Source: Hymenobacter pini
GTDB lineage: Bacteria > Bacteroidota > Bacteroidia > Cytophagales > Hymenobacteraceae
DNA: 64,000 nt
Assembly (NCBI RefSeq): GCF_020421205.1
Contig: NZ_JAIZZH010000006.1
Span: 214,085-278,084 of the forward strand
Direction: 5' to 3'
Shown: positions 16,880 through 25,006 of the stretch, one piece after another
How the letters are laid out: each line of letters begins with the position of its first letter
How positions within the stretch are numbered: the first letter of the stretch is position 1
Program-made: the position numbers and the translations under genes
The notes under the pieces: model-generated
The model's database searches: none
Seen by the model: only the letters and a program-made list of their open reading frames with translations
What the model was told of the DNA's origin: nothing

Positions 16880-17470
16880 ATGGTGGCGGGGCTGGTGCAT
16901 CGGTTTGCGGCAGGAGTGTTGGGGGCTGCGCTGCTGGCCGGCTGCCAGAAGGCAGCCGACGAGGTAAAAGCCAAGCGCATTGAATACAATGGCCCCACCA
17001 TCGAAACCGAGAATGTGCTGATGCTCGTCAGCGACTCAGCCAAGCTGCGCATCCGCCTCACGGCCCCGTTGGAGCAGCAGTTCGAGTCGGGCGACATGAT
17101 TTACCCGAAAGGAGTAAAGCTTACGTTCTTGGATGGAAAAGGCGAAACCGTGGTAAACACCATCACGGGCCGCTACGGCAAGTTTGAGAAGGCCAAAAAC
17201 CTCTACACCATGCGTGGCGACGTGCGTGTGGCCAACGTGCCCAAGCAGCAGCGCATGAACACGGAGGAGGCCTTTTACGACAAGACTAAGGCTACCATCT
17301 ACACCCAGGAGCAAACCGAAATCCGGGTAACCACGCCCACCGAGGTGCTCACGGGCCGGGGCCTCACAGCCAATCAAGACTTCTCGCGCTACCGCATCTT
17401 CACGCCTACGGGCGTGTTCACCCTGCAAAACGCACCCACGGCGGCTCCGGCTGTCCCCAAACGGAATTAA
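16880..17470 (+). CDS. lptC: LPS export protein LptC (lipoprotein form)
   Basis: Periplasmic bridge component that passes lipopolysaccharide from the LptBFG complex to LptA. From ATG 16880 there is a lipoprotein signal ending LLAGC (Cys22). A beta-jellyroll-type domain follows, with the YNGPTIETENV opening and an LTGRGLTANQDFSRY end seen in Bacteroidota LptC. A TTG at 16871 would also be in frame but adds nothing. lptB lies 10 kb downstream; lptF/G are not in the window. Confidence 0.85.
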   Translation: MVAGLVHRFAAGVLGAALLAGCQKAADEVKAKRIEYNGPTIETENVLMLVSDSAKLRIRLTAPLEQQFESGDMIYPKGVKLTFLDGKGETVVNTITGRYGKFEKAKNLYTMRGDVRVANVPKQQRMNTEEAFYDKTKATIYTQEQTEIRVTTPTEVLTGRGLTANQDFSRYRIFTPTGVFTLQNAPTAAPAVPKRN

Positions 17471-17476
17471 CTCTGT

Positions 17477-17740
17477 ATGAAACGATTCTGGGACCCGGGC
17501 ATCAGCCGCACCATTCTGTTTGTGCTGAGCGTCTTCACGTTTGTGGTGGCCTCATACCGCACGCTGGCTATTGGCAAAATGGAAGGCTTGTACGCCAACT
17601 ACTGGCTGTATATGCTCTCCTTCGGGCTGGTTATCTGGCTGCGCTATTTGCGTCAGCAGGATAAGATAAAAGCGGCCGAAGCGGAGGCGGCCCGCAAAGC
17701 CGCTGCGACTTCCATTAAGAAGACTAAAAAGAAAAAATAG
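17477..17740 (+). CDS. Small two-helix membrane protein of unknown function
   Basis: 87 residues: two transmembrane helices (about 12-30 and 41-57) and a C-terminal tail of Ala/Glu/Lys ending in a Lys-rich stretch. It starts 6 bases after lptC and is followed by a hairpin, so it closes the coaX operon. I do not recognise a family. The position suggests an envelope role, which is inference. Confidence 0.7.
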   Translation: MKRFWDPGISRTILFVLSVFTFVVASYRTLAIGKMEGLYANYWLYMLSFGLVIWLRYLRQQDKIKAAEAEAARKAAATSIKKTKKKK

Positions 17741-17770
17741 CTCGTTTACGGGCTCCGATTTTTGCCTTTC

Positions 17771-17803
17771 GCCCCCGGCCCGTCACAGGTAGCTGGGGGC
17801 TTT
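17771..17803 (+). terminator. Terminator after the coaX-lptC operon
   Basis: GCCCCC (17771-17776) pairs with GGGGGC (17795-17800), followed by a short T-tract. Confidence 0.6.
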
Positions 17804-17954
17804 CTGTTACGGGCCGGCCGTAGGCGGTGGCTGGCTGAGTATCAGGCCTTCCTACCATAATGGCCCACTACCGTCGGCGCATTGCCGAATGACCATCTTT
17901 TTTGGTTATTTTGCACCTCATTCACCTTTTCTACCTGCGCTTTTTTTCAAGTAA

Positions 17955-20084
17955 ATGGCATTAATCAACACGATTCGAGAAAAATCGGGCTGGGCAGTCG
18001 GCGCCATCATCATTGGCCTGCTGCTTTTCATGCTGGGAGGCGACTTCCTGTATGGCCGTAATAGCTTCTTTGGCAAGAACGATATGTCCGTGGGCGAGGT
18101 AGCCGGCGAAAAGGTGGAATACGCTGATTTCGAAAATACCCTGGAGCAAGCCAAGCAGGCCTTTATTCAGCAGCAGCAGCGCCAGCCCGACGACCAAGCC
18201 CTTGGCTACCTGCGCGACCAGGCCTGGAACCAGACGCTCTACCGCATTGCCTTCCAGAAGGAATTTGACAAGCTAGGCCTGAAGGTTTCGGACGAAGAGC
18301 TGACCGACATGGTTCAGGGCGTAAACGTGCATCCCAGCATCCGTCAGGCCTTTACTGACCCAAAAACCGGTCAGTTTGACGTGCTGAAGGTGAAAGAATA
18401 CCTGCGCAACCTCGATAAGATGGACCCCCAGGCCCAGGCGGCCTTCGCCAACTTCGAAGCCAACCTGACTCCCGAGCGCCTGGGTACCAAGTACAACAAC
18501 CTGCTCAAGCTGAGCACCTACGTAACCTCGGCCGAGGCCAAGCGCTACAACGAAGGCCAGGCCGCTCAGGTGAACCTGCGTTACCTGTTCGTGCCCTATT
18601 TCACGGTATCGGATTCGAGCGTGAAAGTGAGCAACGACCAGCTGCAGGCCTACATCGACAAGAACAAAGCCCGCTATAAGGTAGAAGATGGCCGCAGCAT
18701 CGAGTACGTGACCATTCCGGTAACGGCTTCGGTTGACGACAGCGTTGCCATCAAAAAGAACGTGGATGAGCTGGCCGCCCAGTTTGCCTCGGCCCCGGTG
18801 GATTCGTCGTTCGTGCAGCTGAACTCTGATGCCCCCACTAAGCCCGCCTACCTCTCGCCCGCCGATATGCCCGAGAAGCTGCGCGCCCAGCTCCCCCTGC
18901 AGGTAGGCAAAGTGTACGGCCCCTACGCCGAGAACGGCACCTACTCGCTGTTCAAAGTAACCGGCGAAAAAGCCGGAGCCCAGCCCGCCGCCCGCGCCAG
19001 CCACATCCTCATCAAAGCCGATGGCACTACGCCCGAGGCCGATGCCGCCGCCAAAGCCAAGGCTACCGAGGTGCTGAACAAAGCCAAAGCCGGTGCCAAC
19101 TTCGCCGACCTGGCCCGCCAGTATGGCACTGACGGTACCACCGCCACCGGCGGCGACCTGGGCTGGTTCCAGCAGGGCCGCATGGTGCCCGAGTTTGAGA
19201 AAGCCGTATTTGCTGCCAACTCGGCCGGCCTGCTGCCCAACCTGGTGAAAACCTCCTTTGGCTACCACATTGTGAAGGTAACGGCTCCCAAAACCAGCCA
19301 GACCTACCGCGTGGCTACCGTACAGAAAAGCATTCAGCCCACCGAAGCTACCCGCGACGCCGCTTACAACAAAGCCCAGCAGCTGAAAGGCGAAGCCACC
19401 GACCTGGCCTCGTTCCGGGCCGCCGTAGCCAAAGACAAAAGCCTGCAGAAAGTGGATGCCAAAGGCCTCGGCCGCGGCGACCAGGCCGTGAACAATCTGC
19501 AGGGCGCCCGCCAGCTGGTACGTTGGGCCTACGGTGCTAACGTAGAAGGCCAGCAGGCCAAGGTTGGTGACGTGTCGCCGGTGTTTGAAATCGGTGATGC
19601 CTACGTAATTGCCGTACTCACCGGCGAGCGGGAAAAAGGCACGGCTGACGTGGCCAGCGTGAAGCCCGAAGTAACCGCCCTGGTACGCAGCGAGTTGAAA
19701 GCCGAGCAGATCATCAACAAGCTGAATGCCGCCAAAGGCAGCACGCTGGAGCAAATTGCCCAGGCGTACGGCAACGGCGCCCAGGTAAAAACCGCCGACA
19801 ACGTAGTGCTGGGCCAAGGCATGATTCCGGGCCTGGGCTCGGAGCCGGTAGCCGTAGGTAAAGCCTTCGGTCTGAAGCCTGGCCAGAAGTCGAAAGCCTT
19901 TGCTGGTGAGCAGGGCGTGCTGATTGTGGAGCCCGTAACGGCCACGCCAGCTCCCACCACGGCCGACGTAAAAGCCGCCAAGCAGCAGCTGACTGCCCAG
20001 CGCACGGCTCGCGCCGATGGCCTCATCTTCGAAGCCATCAAGCAGCACGCCAATGTGAAGGACAACCGCACGAAGTTCTTCTAA
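17955..20084 (+). CDS. PpiD-like peptidyl-prolyl isomerase / periplasmic foldase
   Basis: 709 residues. One N-terminal transmembrane helix (about 13-31) anchors a large periplasmic part. A SurA_N/PpiD-type helical chaperone domain follows. A parvulin domain starts near residue 347 with RASHILIK and contains GGDLGWFQQGRMVPEFE and SFGYHIVKV. The remainder is a second chaperone-like region. It helps fold outer-membrane and secreted proteins. Length and order fit Bacteroidota PpiD (usually ~700). Its position after the LPS and barrel genes fits an envelope job. A long hairpin follows. Confidence 0.9.
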   Translation: MALINTIREKSGWAVGAIIIGLLLFMLGGDFLYGRNSFFGKNDMSVGEVAGEKVEYADFENTLEQAKQAFIQQQQRQPDDQALGYLRDQAWNQTLYRIAFQKEFDKLGLKVSDEELTDMVQGVNVHPSIRQAFTDPKTGQFDVLKVKEYLRNLDKMDPQAQAAFANFEANLTPERLGTKYNNLLKLSTYVTSAEAKRYNEGQAAQVNLRYLFVPYFTVSDSSVKVSNDQLQAYIDKNKARYKVEDGRSIEYVTIPVTASVDDSVAIKKNVDELAAQFASAPVDSSFVQLNSDAPTKPAYLSPADMPEKLRAQLPLQVGKVYGPYAENGTYSLFKVTGEKAGAQPAARASHILIKADGTTPEADAAAKAKATEVLNKAKAGANFADLARQYGTDGTTATGGDLGWFQQGRMVPEFEKAVFAANSAGLLPNLVKTSFGYHIVKVTAPKTSQTYRVATVQKSIQPTEATRDAAYNKAQQLKGEATDLASFRAAVAKDKSLQKVDAKGLGRGDQAVNNLQGARQLVRWAYGANVEGQQAKVGDVSPVFEIGDAYVIAVLTGEREKGTADVASVKPEVTALVRSELKAEQIINKLNAAKGSTLEQIAQAYGNGAQVKTADNVVLGQGMIPGLGSEPVAVGKAFGLKPGQKSKAFAGEQGVLIVEPVTATPAPTTADVKAAKQQLTAQRTARADGLIFEAIKQHANVKDNRTKFF

Positions 20085-20104
20085 GCGGTTGTTTCAGTAG
20101 AAAA

Positions 20105-20140
20105 GCAAAAGGGCCGTACCTTAGGGTGCGGCCCTTTTGC
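20105..20140 (+). terminator. Strong terminator after the PpiD-like gene
   Basis: GCAAAAGGGCCG (20105-20116) pairs with CGGCCCTTTTGC (20129-20140). Confidence 0.75.
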
Positions 20141-20211
20141 ATTAGGAGAGGTGGTGGTTGAGCAAGTCTATCACTTGGCACTTCAAGCCGGAGCTTTTCG
20201 TTGTAGCGCGT

Positions 20212-22038
20212 ATGAACAAGTCGTTGCGTTTGTTGGCAGGAGTGAGCGTGGTGGGGCTGCTGGCGGCGGCACCCGCCGTGGCTCAGGTACAGGAAGACAG
20301 CCAGGTACAGCTGGCCCGCGAGTACGAGCGGAAGGGCGACCATGAGAAGGCTGCCTTCCTGTTCGGGCGCCTGCGCAACGACGAGCAAATTGCGCCCAAC
20401 ATCCTGCCCGATTACCTGGCCGCTTTACAGGGCTTTAAGCAGTACAAGGAGGCCGAAAAGCTGCTAAAGCGGGCTATCAAGCAACGGCCCCAGGAAGCCG
20501 CCTTGCCGGTGCTGCTGGGCCAGTTATACATCCAGTCGGTTGATGAGCTGGCGGCCAAGAAACAGTGGGACAAAGTGCTCAGCCAACTGACGCTGGAGCA
20601 GGTGCCAGCCGTAGCGGGGGAGTTTCAGCGGCTGAACCAGCCCGACTGGGCCGTGCGCACCTACCTGCGTGGCCGGGAGTTGGCCCACTCCGAAACCGAG
20701 TTTGGGCCCCAACTCATCCAGCTCTACACCCGGCAGGGCCAAACGGCTAACGTGATGGGCGAAACGCTGCGCCTGCTGCAAACCGACGAGCAGCAGCTGC
20801 CCTTCGTGCGCAACATGCTCCAGAATAGCCTGCAGGAGGACAAGGACTTCGCTGCCCTAGAAAAGGAGTTACTGAGCCTGGTGCAGAAAAACCCCGACCG
20901 GCCGGTGTACAGTGAGCTGCTGCTGTGGCTGCAGGTGCAGCGCCGCGACTTTACCGGGGCGCTGGTGCAGGCCAAAGCCCTCGACCGGCGGGGCCGCACC
21001 GAGGGCCAGCGGGTGCTGGAGGTGGCCGAAATTGCCCGCCGTAACAAAGACTACGAAAGCGCCATTCAGGGCTACGACTACCTGAGCCGCGAGTACCGCA
21101 CCAGCCCGTACTATGCCCTAGTGCGCCAGCGGCTGGTGCAAACCCGTGAGGAGCAGGTGCGCAATACTTACCCCGTAAATACCGGCCAGCTTCGCAGCTT
21201 GCTGCAGGAGTACGAGCAGGTGCTGAAAGACCTAGGCCGCACGCCCGAAACGGCCCCGGTGTTGCGTAGTATGGCCGCGCTACTGGCGTTTCAGCTGGAC
21301 GAGAAAGAGCCGGCCATCAAGCTGCTCAACGAGGTAATTACCATGCCCCGCGCTAGCCTGGAGGTGGTAGACCAGGCAAAGATTGACCTGGCCGACATCT
21401 ACCTGCTGCGCGCCGAGCCCTGGGAGGCTACGCTGCTGTACTCGCAGGTGGAGAAGTCGCACAAGGATACGCCGCTGGGCTACGAGGCCAAGTTGCGCAA
21501 CGCCCGCCTCAGCTACTTCGCCGGTGACTTCAAGCTGGCCCAGTCGCACCTGGATATTCTGAAGCAGGCCACCAGCCGCGAAATTGCCAACGATGCTATG
21601 CAGCTCAGCCTGCTCATCACCGACAACACCGCCATGGACACCGCCGGCGTGGCCCTGCGCGACTACGCCGCCGTGGAGCAGCAGGTGTTCCAGAACAAGC
21701 TACCCGAAGCCCTGCGCGGCCTCGATGCCTTGCTGACCAAGTACCCCGGCCACGCCCTGCAGGACGAAGCCTGGTTTCTGAAAGCCCAGCTGCTGCGCCG
21801 CACCGGCGACTACCCCGGCGCCCTCAGCACCCTGGAGCGCATCACGGCCAACCCCAAGTACGATTTGCTCAGCGACGATGCCCTGTTTCTGGCCGCTAGC
21901 ATCCTGGAGGAAAACGTGCAGGATCGGGAGAAAGCCCAGCAGCTCTATAACCAGGTAATCTCCAAATACCCCGGCAGCATTTACGTGGCCGAGGCCCGCA
22001 AACGCTTCCGCAAGCTGCGCGGCGACGTAGTGAATTAA
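20212..22038 (+). CDS. Exported tetratricopeptide-repeat protein
   Basis: 608 residues from ATG 20212: a signal peptide ending AAPAVAQ, then helical TPR units across the whole mature protein. Recognisable units include REYERKGDHEKAAFLFGRL near the N-terminus and YPGSIYVAEARKRFRKLRGD at the end. It is probably a periplasmic or outer-membrane-associated scaffold. No catalytic domain is visible. An in-frame codon at 20158 would spoil the signal peptide and is rejected. Confidence 0.8.
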   Translation: MNKSLRLLAGVSVVGLLAAAPAVAQVQEDSQVQLAREYERKGDHEKAAFLFGRLRNDEQIAPNILPDYLAALQGFKQYKEAEKLLKRAIKQRPQEAALPVLLGQLYIQSVDELAAKKQWDKVLSQLTLEQVPAVAGEFQRLNQPDWAVRTYLRGRELAHSETEFGPQLIQLYTRQGQTANVMGETLRLLQTDEQQLPFVRNMLQNSLQEDKDFAALEKELLSLVQKNPDRPVYSELLLWLQVQRRDFTGALVQAKALDRRGRTEGQRVLEVAEIARRNKDYESAIQGYDYLSREYRTSPYYALVRQRLVQTREEQVRNTYPVNTGQLRSLLQEYEQVLKDLGRTPETAPVLRSMAALLAFQLDEKEPAIKLLNEVITMPRASLEVVDQAKIDLADIYLLRAEPWEATLLYSQVEKSHKDTPLGYEAKLRNARLSYFAGDFKLAQSHLDILKQATSREIANDAMQLSLLITDNTAMDTAGVALRDYAAVEQQVFQNKLPEALRGLDALLTKYPGHALQDEAWFLKAQLLRRTGDYPGALSTLERITANPKYDLLSDDALFLAASILEENVQDREKAQQLYNQVISKYPGSIYVAEARKRFRKLRGDVVN

Positions 22039-22083
22039 TTCTTGGAGGCGCTTTAGCCCGTTGATTCTATAATGCTGAGCCCC

Positions 22084-22131
22084 GCTCCGGCCCGCGGGAG
22101 AAGGGAAATATCCATTTAGTTGAGCCGGAGC
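22084..22131. repeat. GCTCCGGC / GCCGGAGC inverted repeat in the recJ upstream gap
   Basis: 8-bp perfect arms with a 32-base loop between the TPR gene and the recJ promoter box. It could be a weak terminator stem, but no T-tract follows. Confidence 0.3.
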
Positions 22132-22226
22132 GCAGCTCCCAAATACAACGACCTACGGTTGCGTCCAGTACCCGTCCGGGTTCGGGTAATCCGCGGAATC
22201 GGTCTAAATCCGTGCGTTTCTTTTCG

Positions 22227-22234
22227 TACTTTTG
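22227..22234 (+). promoter_or_regulatory. Promoter -7 box of recJ
   Basis: TACTTTTG is an exact TAnnTTTG match 34 bases before the recJ start. Confidence 0.6.
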
Positions 22235-22267
22235 AAGATATAGCCCCCGGCAGTATCTGGCAGAAAT

Positions 22268-23989
22268 ATGGAAAAGAGATGGATTCGCAAGCCCGCGCCC
22301 GACGCTGAAAAAGTCCGGCACCTGGCCGACGCCCTGCGCGTCAACGAGGCCATTATCAGCCTACTTTGTCAGCGCAACGTGTGCACCTTCGAGGAAGCCC
22401 GCGCCTATTTCCGGCCCGACCTAAGCCAGCTGCCCGACCCATTGCTGATGCGCGACATGGACCGGGCCGTGGACCGCCTGCTACAAGCTCTGCACTTGGG
22501 CGAGCGGGTGCTGGTGTACGGCGACTACGACGTGGACGGCACTACCTCCGTGGCCCTGGTGTACAGCTACCTGCGGGAGTTCTTCGGGACGGAGCGGGTG
22601 GACTACTACATCCCCGACCGATACAAGGAGGGCTACGGTATTTCGGAGGCGGGTATCGACCACGCCCACGACTTTGGCTACCAACTCATCATTGCCCTCG
22701 ACTGCGGCGTGAAGGCTGTGGAGAAGATTGCCTACGCCAATCAGCGCGGCGTCGACTTTATCATCTGTGACCACCACTTGCCCGGCACCGAGCTGCCCCA
22801 AGCCGTGGCTGTGCTGGACCCCAAGCGCGCTGATTGCCCGTATCCGTTCAAGGAGCTGTCGGGCTGCGGGGTAGGGTTTAAGCTGATGCAGGCGTTTACT
22901 CAGCGTCAGGGCTTGGCCGAGGACGACCTGTACGAGCTGCTGGACCTGGTGGCCGTGAGCATTGCGGCCGACATTGTGCCCATCTACGGCGAAAACCGTA
23001 CGCTGGCCTTCCACGGCCTGCGCCTCATCAACGACCGACAGCGGCCCCAGCGCCCTGGCCTGGATGCCCTGCGCGAACTGGCCGGCCTGCAAACCGCCGA
23101 GCTCAACATCAGCAGTCTGGTATTTGGGTTTGCCCCCCGCATCAACGCGGCTGGCCGCATGGGCGACGCCAAGCGCGCCGTGGCTATGCTGCTGGCCGAC
23201 ACCACCACCGAGGCCGTGGCCACCGCCGGCGTGGTGGATAAAACCAACCAGGAGCGCCGCGGCTTCGATACCAGCATTACCAAAGAGGCCCTAGAAATGA
23301 TTGAGCAGGACGACCTGCTCCGCTCGGCCCGCACCACCGTGCTGTTCAAGCAGGACTGGCACAAGGGCGTGGTGGGCATTGTGGCCTCGCGCTGCCTCGA
23401 CAAGTACTATCGGCCTACCATTATACTCACCGAAAGCAACGGCAAAGCCACCGGCTCAGCCCGCTCGGTGGTGGGGTTTGATGTGCACCAGGCCATTGAG
23501 GATTGCGCCGAGCTGCTCGACCAGTACGGGGGCCACATGTACGCCGCCGGCCTCACGCTGCCCGTGGAAAACGTGCCAGCCTTCCGGGCCAAGTTTGAAC
23601 AGATTGTGGCTGGCCGCATCCGGCCGGAGCAGCTGATTCCGCCGGTGGAAATTGACCTCACGGTGCAGCTCAGCGACATTACGCCGGCTTTCTACCGCCT
23701 GCTCAGCCAGATGGAGCCGTTCGGGCCCGGCAACCCCAACCCGGTATTCGCCTCCGAGCGGGTGTACGCCGCCCCCGACTCGGCCCGGATTGTGGGCAAC
23801 TCCCACCTGAAAATCTCCCTCACCCAGGACGGCCACCACACCGTGGATGCCATCGGCTTCGGGCTGGGCGAATATTACGAGCAAATCCGGCAGGGCCAGC
23901 CCTTCAGCGTATGCTACACCGTAGAAATGAACGAGTACCGCGGCGTAAAAAACCTACAGCTTCGCCTGAAGGACATTCGCTGGGAGTAG
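22268..23989 (+). CDS. recJ: Single-stranded-DNA-specific exonuclease RecJ
   Basis: 5'-to-3' ssDNA exonuclease for recombination and mismatch repair, working with RecF-pathway proteins. DHH-family motifs: GDYDVDG with metal-binding Asp86, Asp88 and Asp90, and the DHH triad at 168-170. SGCGVGFKL and the DHHA1 motif GGHMYAAGL follow. A C-terminal OB-like domain completes the 573-residue enzyme, the usual length. All catalytic residues are present. recF is 13 kb upstream. Confidence 0.95.
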   Translation: MEKRWIRKPAPDAEKVRHLADALRVNEAIISLLCQRNVCTFEEARAYFRPDLSQLPDPLLMRDMDRAVDRLLQALHLGERVLVYGDYDVDGTTSVALVYSYLREFFGTERVDYYIPDRYKEGYGISEAGIDHAHDFGYQLIIALDCGVKAVEKIAYANQRGVDFIICDHHLPGTELPQAVAVLDPKRADCPYPFKELSGCGVGFKLMQAFTQRQGLAEDDLYELLDLVAVSIAADIVPIYGENRTLAFHGLRLINDRQRPQRPGLDALRELAGLQTAELNISSLVFGFAPRINAAGRMGDAKRAVAMLLADTTTEAVATAGVVDKTNQERRGFDTSITKEALEMIEQDDLLRSARTTVLFKQDWHKGVVGIVASRCLDKYYRPTIILTESNGKATGSARSVVGFDVHQAIEDCAELLDQYGGHMYAAGLTLPVENVPAFRAKFEQIVAGRIRPEQLIPPVEIDLTVQLSDITPAFYRLLSQMEPFGPGNPNPVFASERVYAAPDSARIVGNSHLKISLTQDGHHTVDAIGFGLGEYYEQIRQGQPFSVCYTVEMNEYRGVKNLQLRLKDIRWE

Positions 23990-24005
23990 CCGAAACGTGC
24001 ACTGT

Positions 24006-24212
24006 ATGGATAATCCGTATTACGCACTGGACGACCTAGGGCCAATAAAGTCAGGACTGCTGACACCGGAAAACGCTGCCGAACTCGCCGAAATCATTCG
24101 GAAATACAAGAAAAACAATCCTAATGCTATGCAGCAGGTGCGGGAAATAGCACTTCGTCGGCGACCCTCCCCCAACGCAGATGCACCAACGGCGGAGGGA
24201 CTGGTTTGCTGA
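24006..24212 (+). CDS. Small hypothetical protein downstream of recJ
   Basis: 68 residues from ATG 24006, starting MDNPYYALDDLG, with a middle helix rich in Ala/Glu/Lys (about 21-40) and an Arg-rich stretch (LRRRPS). It begins 16 bases after recJ and ends before a very strong hairpin, which supports it as the last gene of the transcript. Family and function are not recognised. Confidence 0.45.
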   Translation: MDNPYYALDDLGPIKSGLLTPENAAELAEIIRKYKKNNPNAMQQVREIALRRRPSPNADAPTAEGLVC

Positions 24213-24242
24213 CAAATAACTCCCGCAAGGCCACGAGTATAC

Positions 24243-24284
24243 CACCCCGGCCCGGCTACTTCAGTAGCCGGGCCGGGGTGTTTT
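24243..24284 (+). terminator. Very strong terminator, 18-bp perfect stem
   Basis: CACCCCGGCCCGGCTACT (24243-24260) pairs with its full complement (24263-24280) over a 2-base gap, followed by four T. Confidence 0.85.
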
Positions 24285-24290
24285 CAGGTG

Positions 24291-24815
24291 CTACCGGGTT
24301 TGGGCAGGAGCGGCTGGCAGGGGCAGGATGTACTGATTCCGGTTCCAGCGCAGGTAGCCACCGTGCAGGTACACGCCGTAGATGCCCGGCACCGGGCCGG
24401 CCGGTGTGGCGGCTACGCTGGCGGTAGCCGGGGCAGGGGAGGGCTGGGTTTTCAGCCACACGTACTCCTGGCGGCCGTTTAGCAGCCGCTCGCGCAGTAC
24501 CTGCCGGCCGTTTTGCAGGGCCGTGAAGCGGGTTATCACCACGCCGTTGCGGCGCAGGATGGTTTTCTACTCCCAGATGTAGCGGGCCGAGGCCCCGGGC
24601 GCGAAGCCGCGCACCCGTTGCCGCCGCCTGCCGCTCCAGGGCGACTTCGTTTCGAAGTGGTGCGTCTGCATGTGGAGCTGCTGACGTACCGCAGTGGCCG
24701 ACTGTAGCAGCGAGTCGAGGGCGGCGGTGGCGCGGGCGGGGTCAGTAACTACCTGAGCCTGGGCCGTGGTGGCCAGCAGCGCCAGCAGGGAAAGGGGTAA
24801 AGCAATACGTAGCAT
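24291..24815 (-). pseudogene. Secreted protein gene interrupted by an in-frame TAG
   Basis: Reading from ATG at 24813-24815: a clean signal peptide (LLALLATTAQAQ), then 82 codons in total to a TAG at 24567-24569. The same frame continues without another stop for 91 more codons, to the TAG at 24291-24293, just before the strong recJ-side hairpin. The part after the stop has a protein-like sequence (NGRQEYVWLKTQ; YGVYLHGGYLRWNRNQYILPL). A single base change in one codon accounts for the break. It may be a recent pseudogene, a sequencing error or, much less likely, read-through. The product is not recognised. Confidence 0.65.
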
Positions 24816-25006
24816 ACGGAAAGGAATAAGGACGGTGCCGATAGTGGCTGGGAGCGGGCTAGTGCGCAAAAATGGCACCGCTTTGGGTGTGAATTGCGTG
24901 AAATTTTGGTTACGCTTTTCGCAGCCCGGCCCCAACAGTGGGGCCCGGTGCGTACCTTGGAGGAGGCCGTAGCGCCTTACCCCGTTTCTACCTCTATCTG
25001 TTTCGA

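Noticed and set aside
18273..20048. 591-codon minus-strand frame opposite the PpiD-like gene
   Set aside because: Shadow; its Gly/His/Val-rich sequence lacks any domain, while the plus strand has a parvulin domain.
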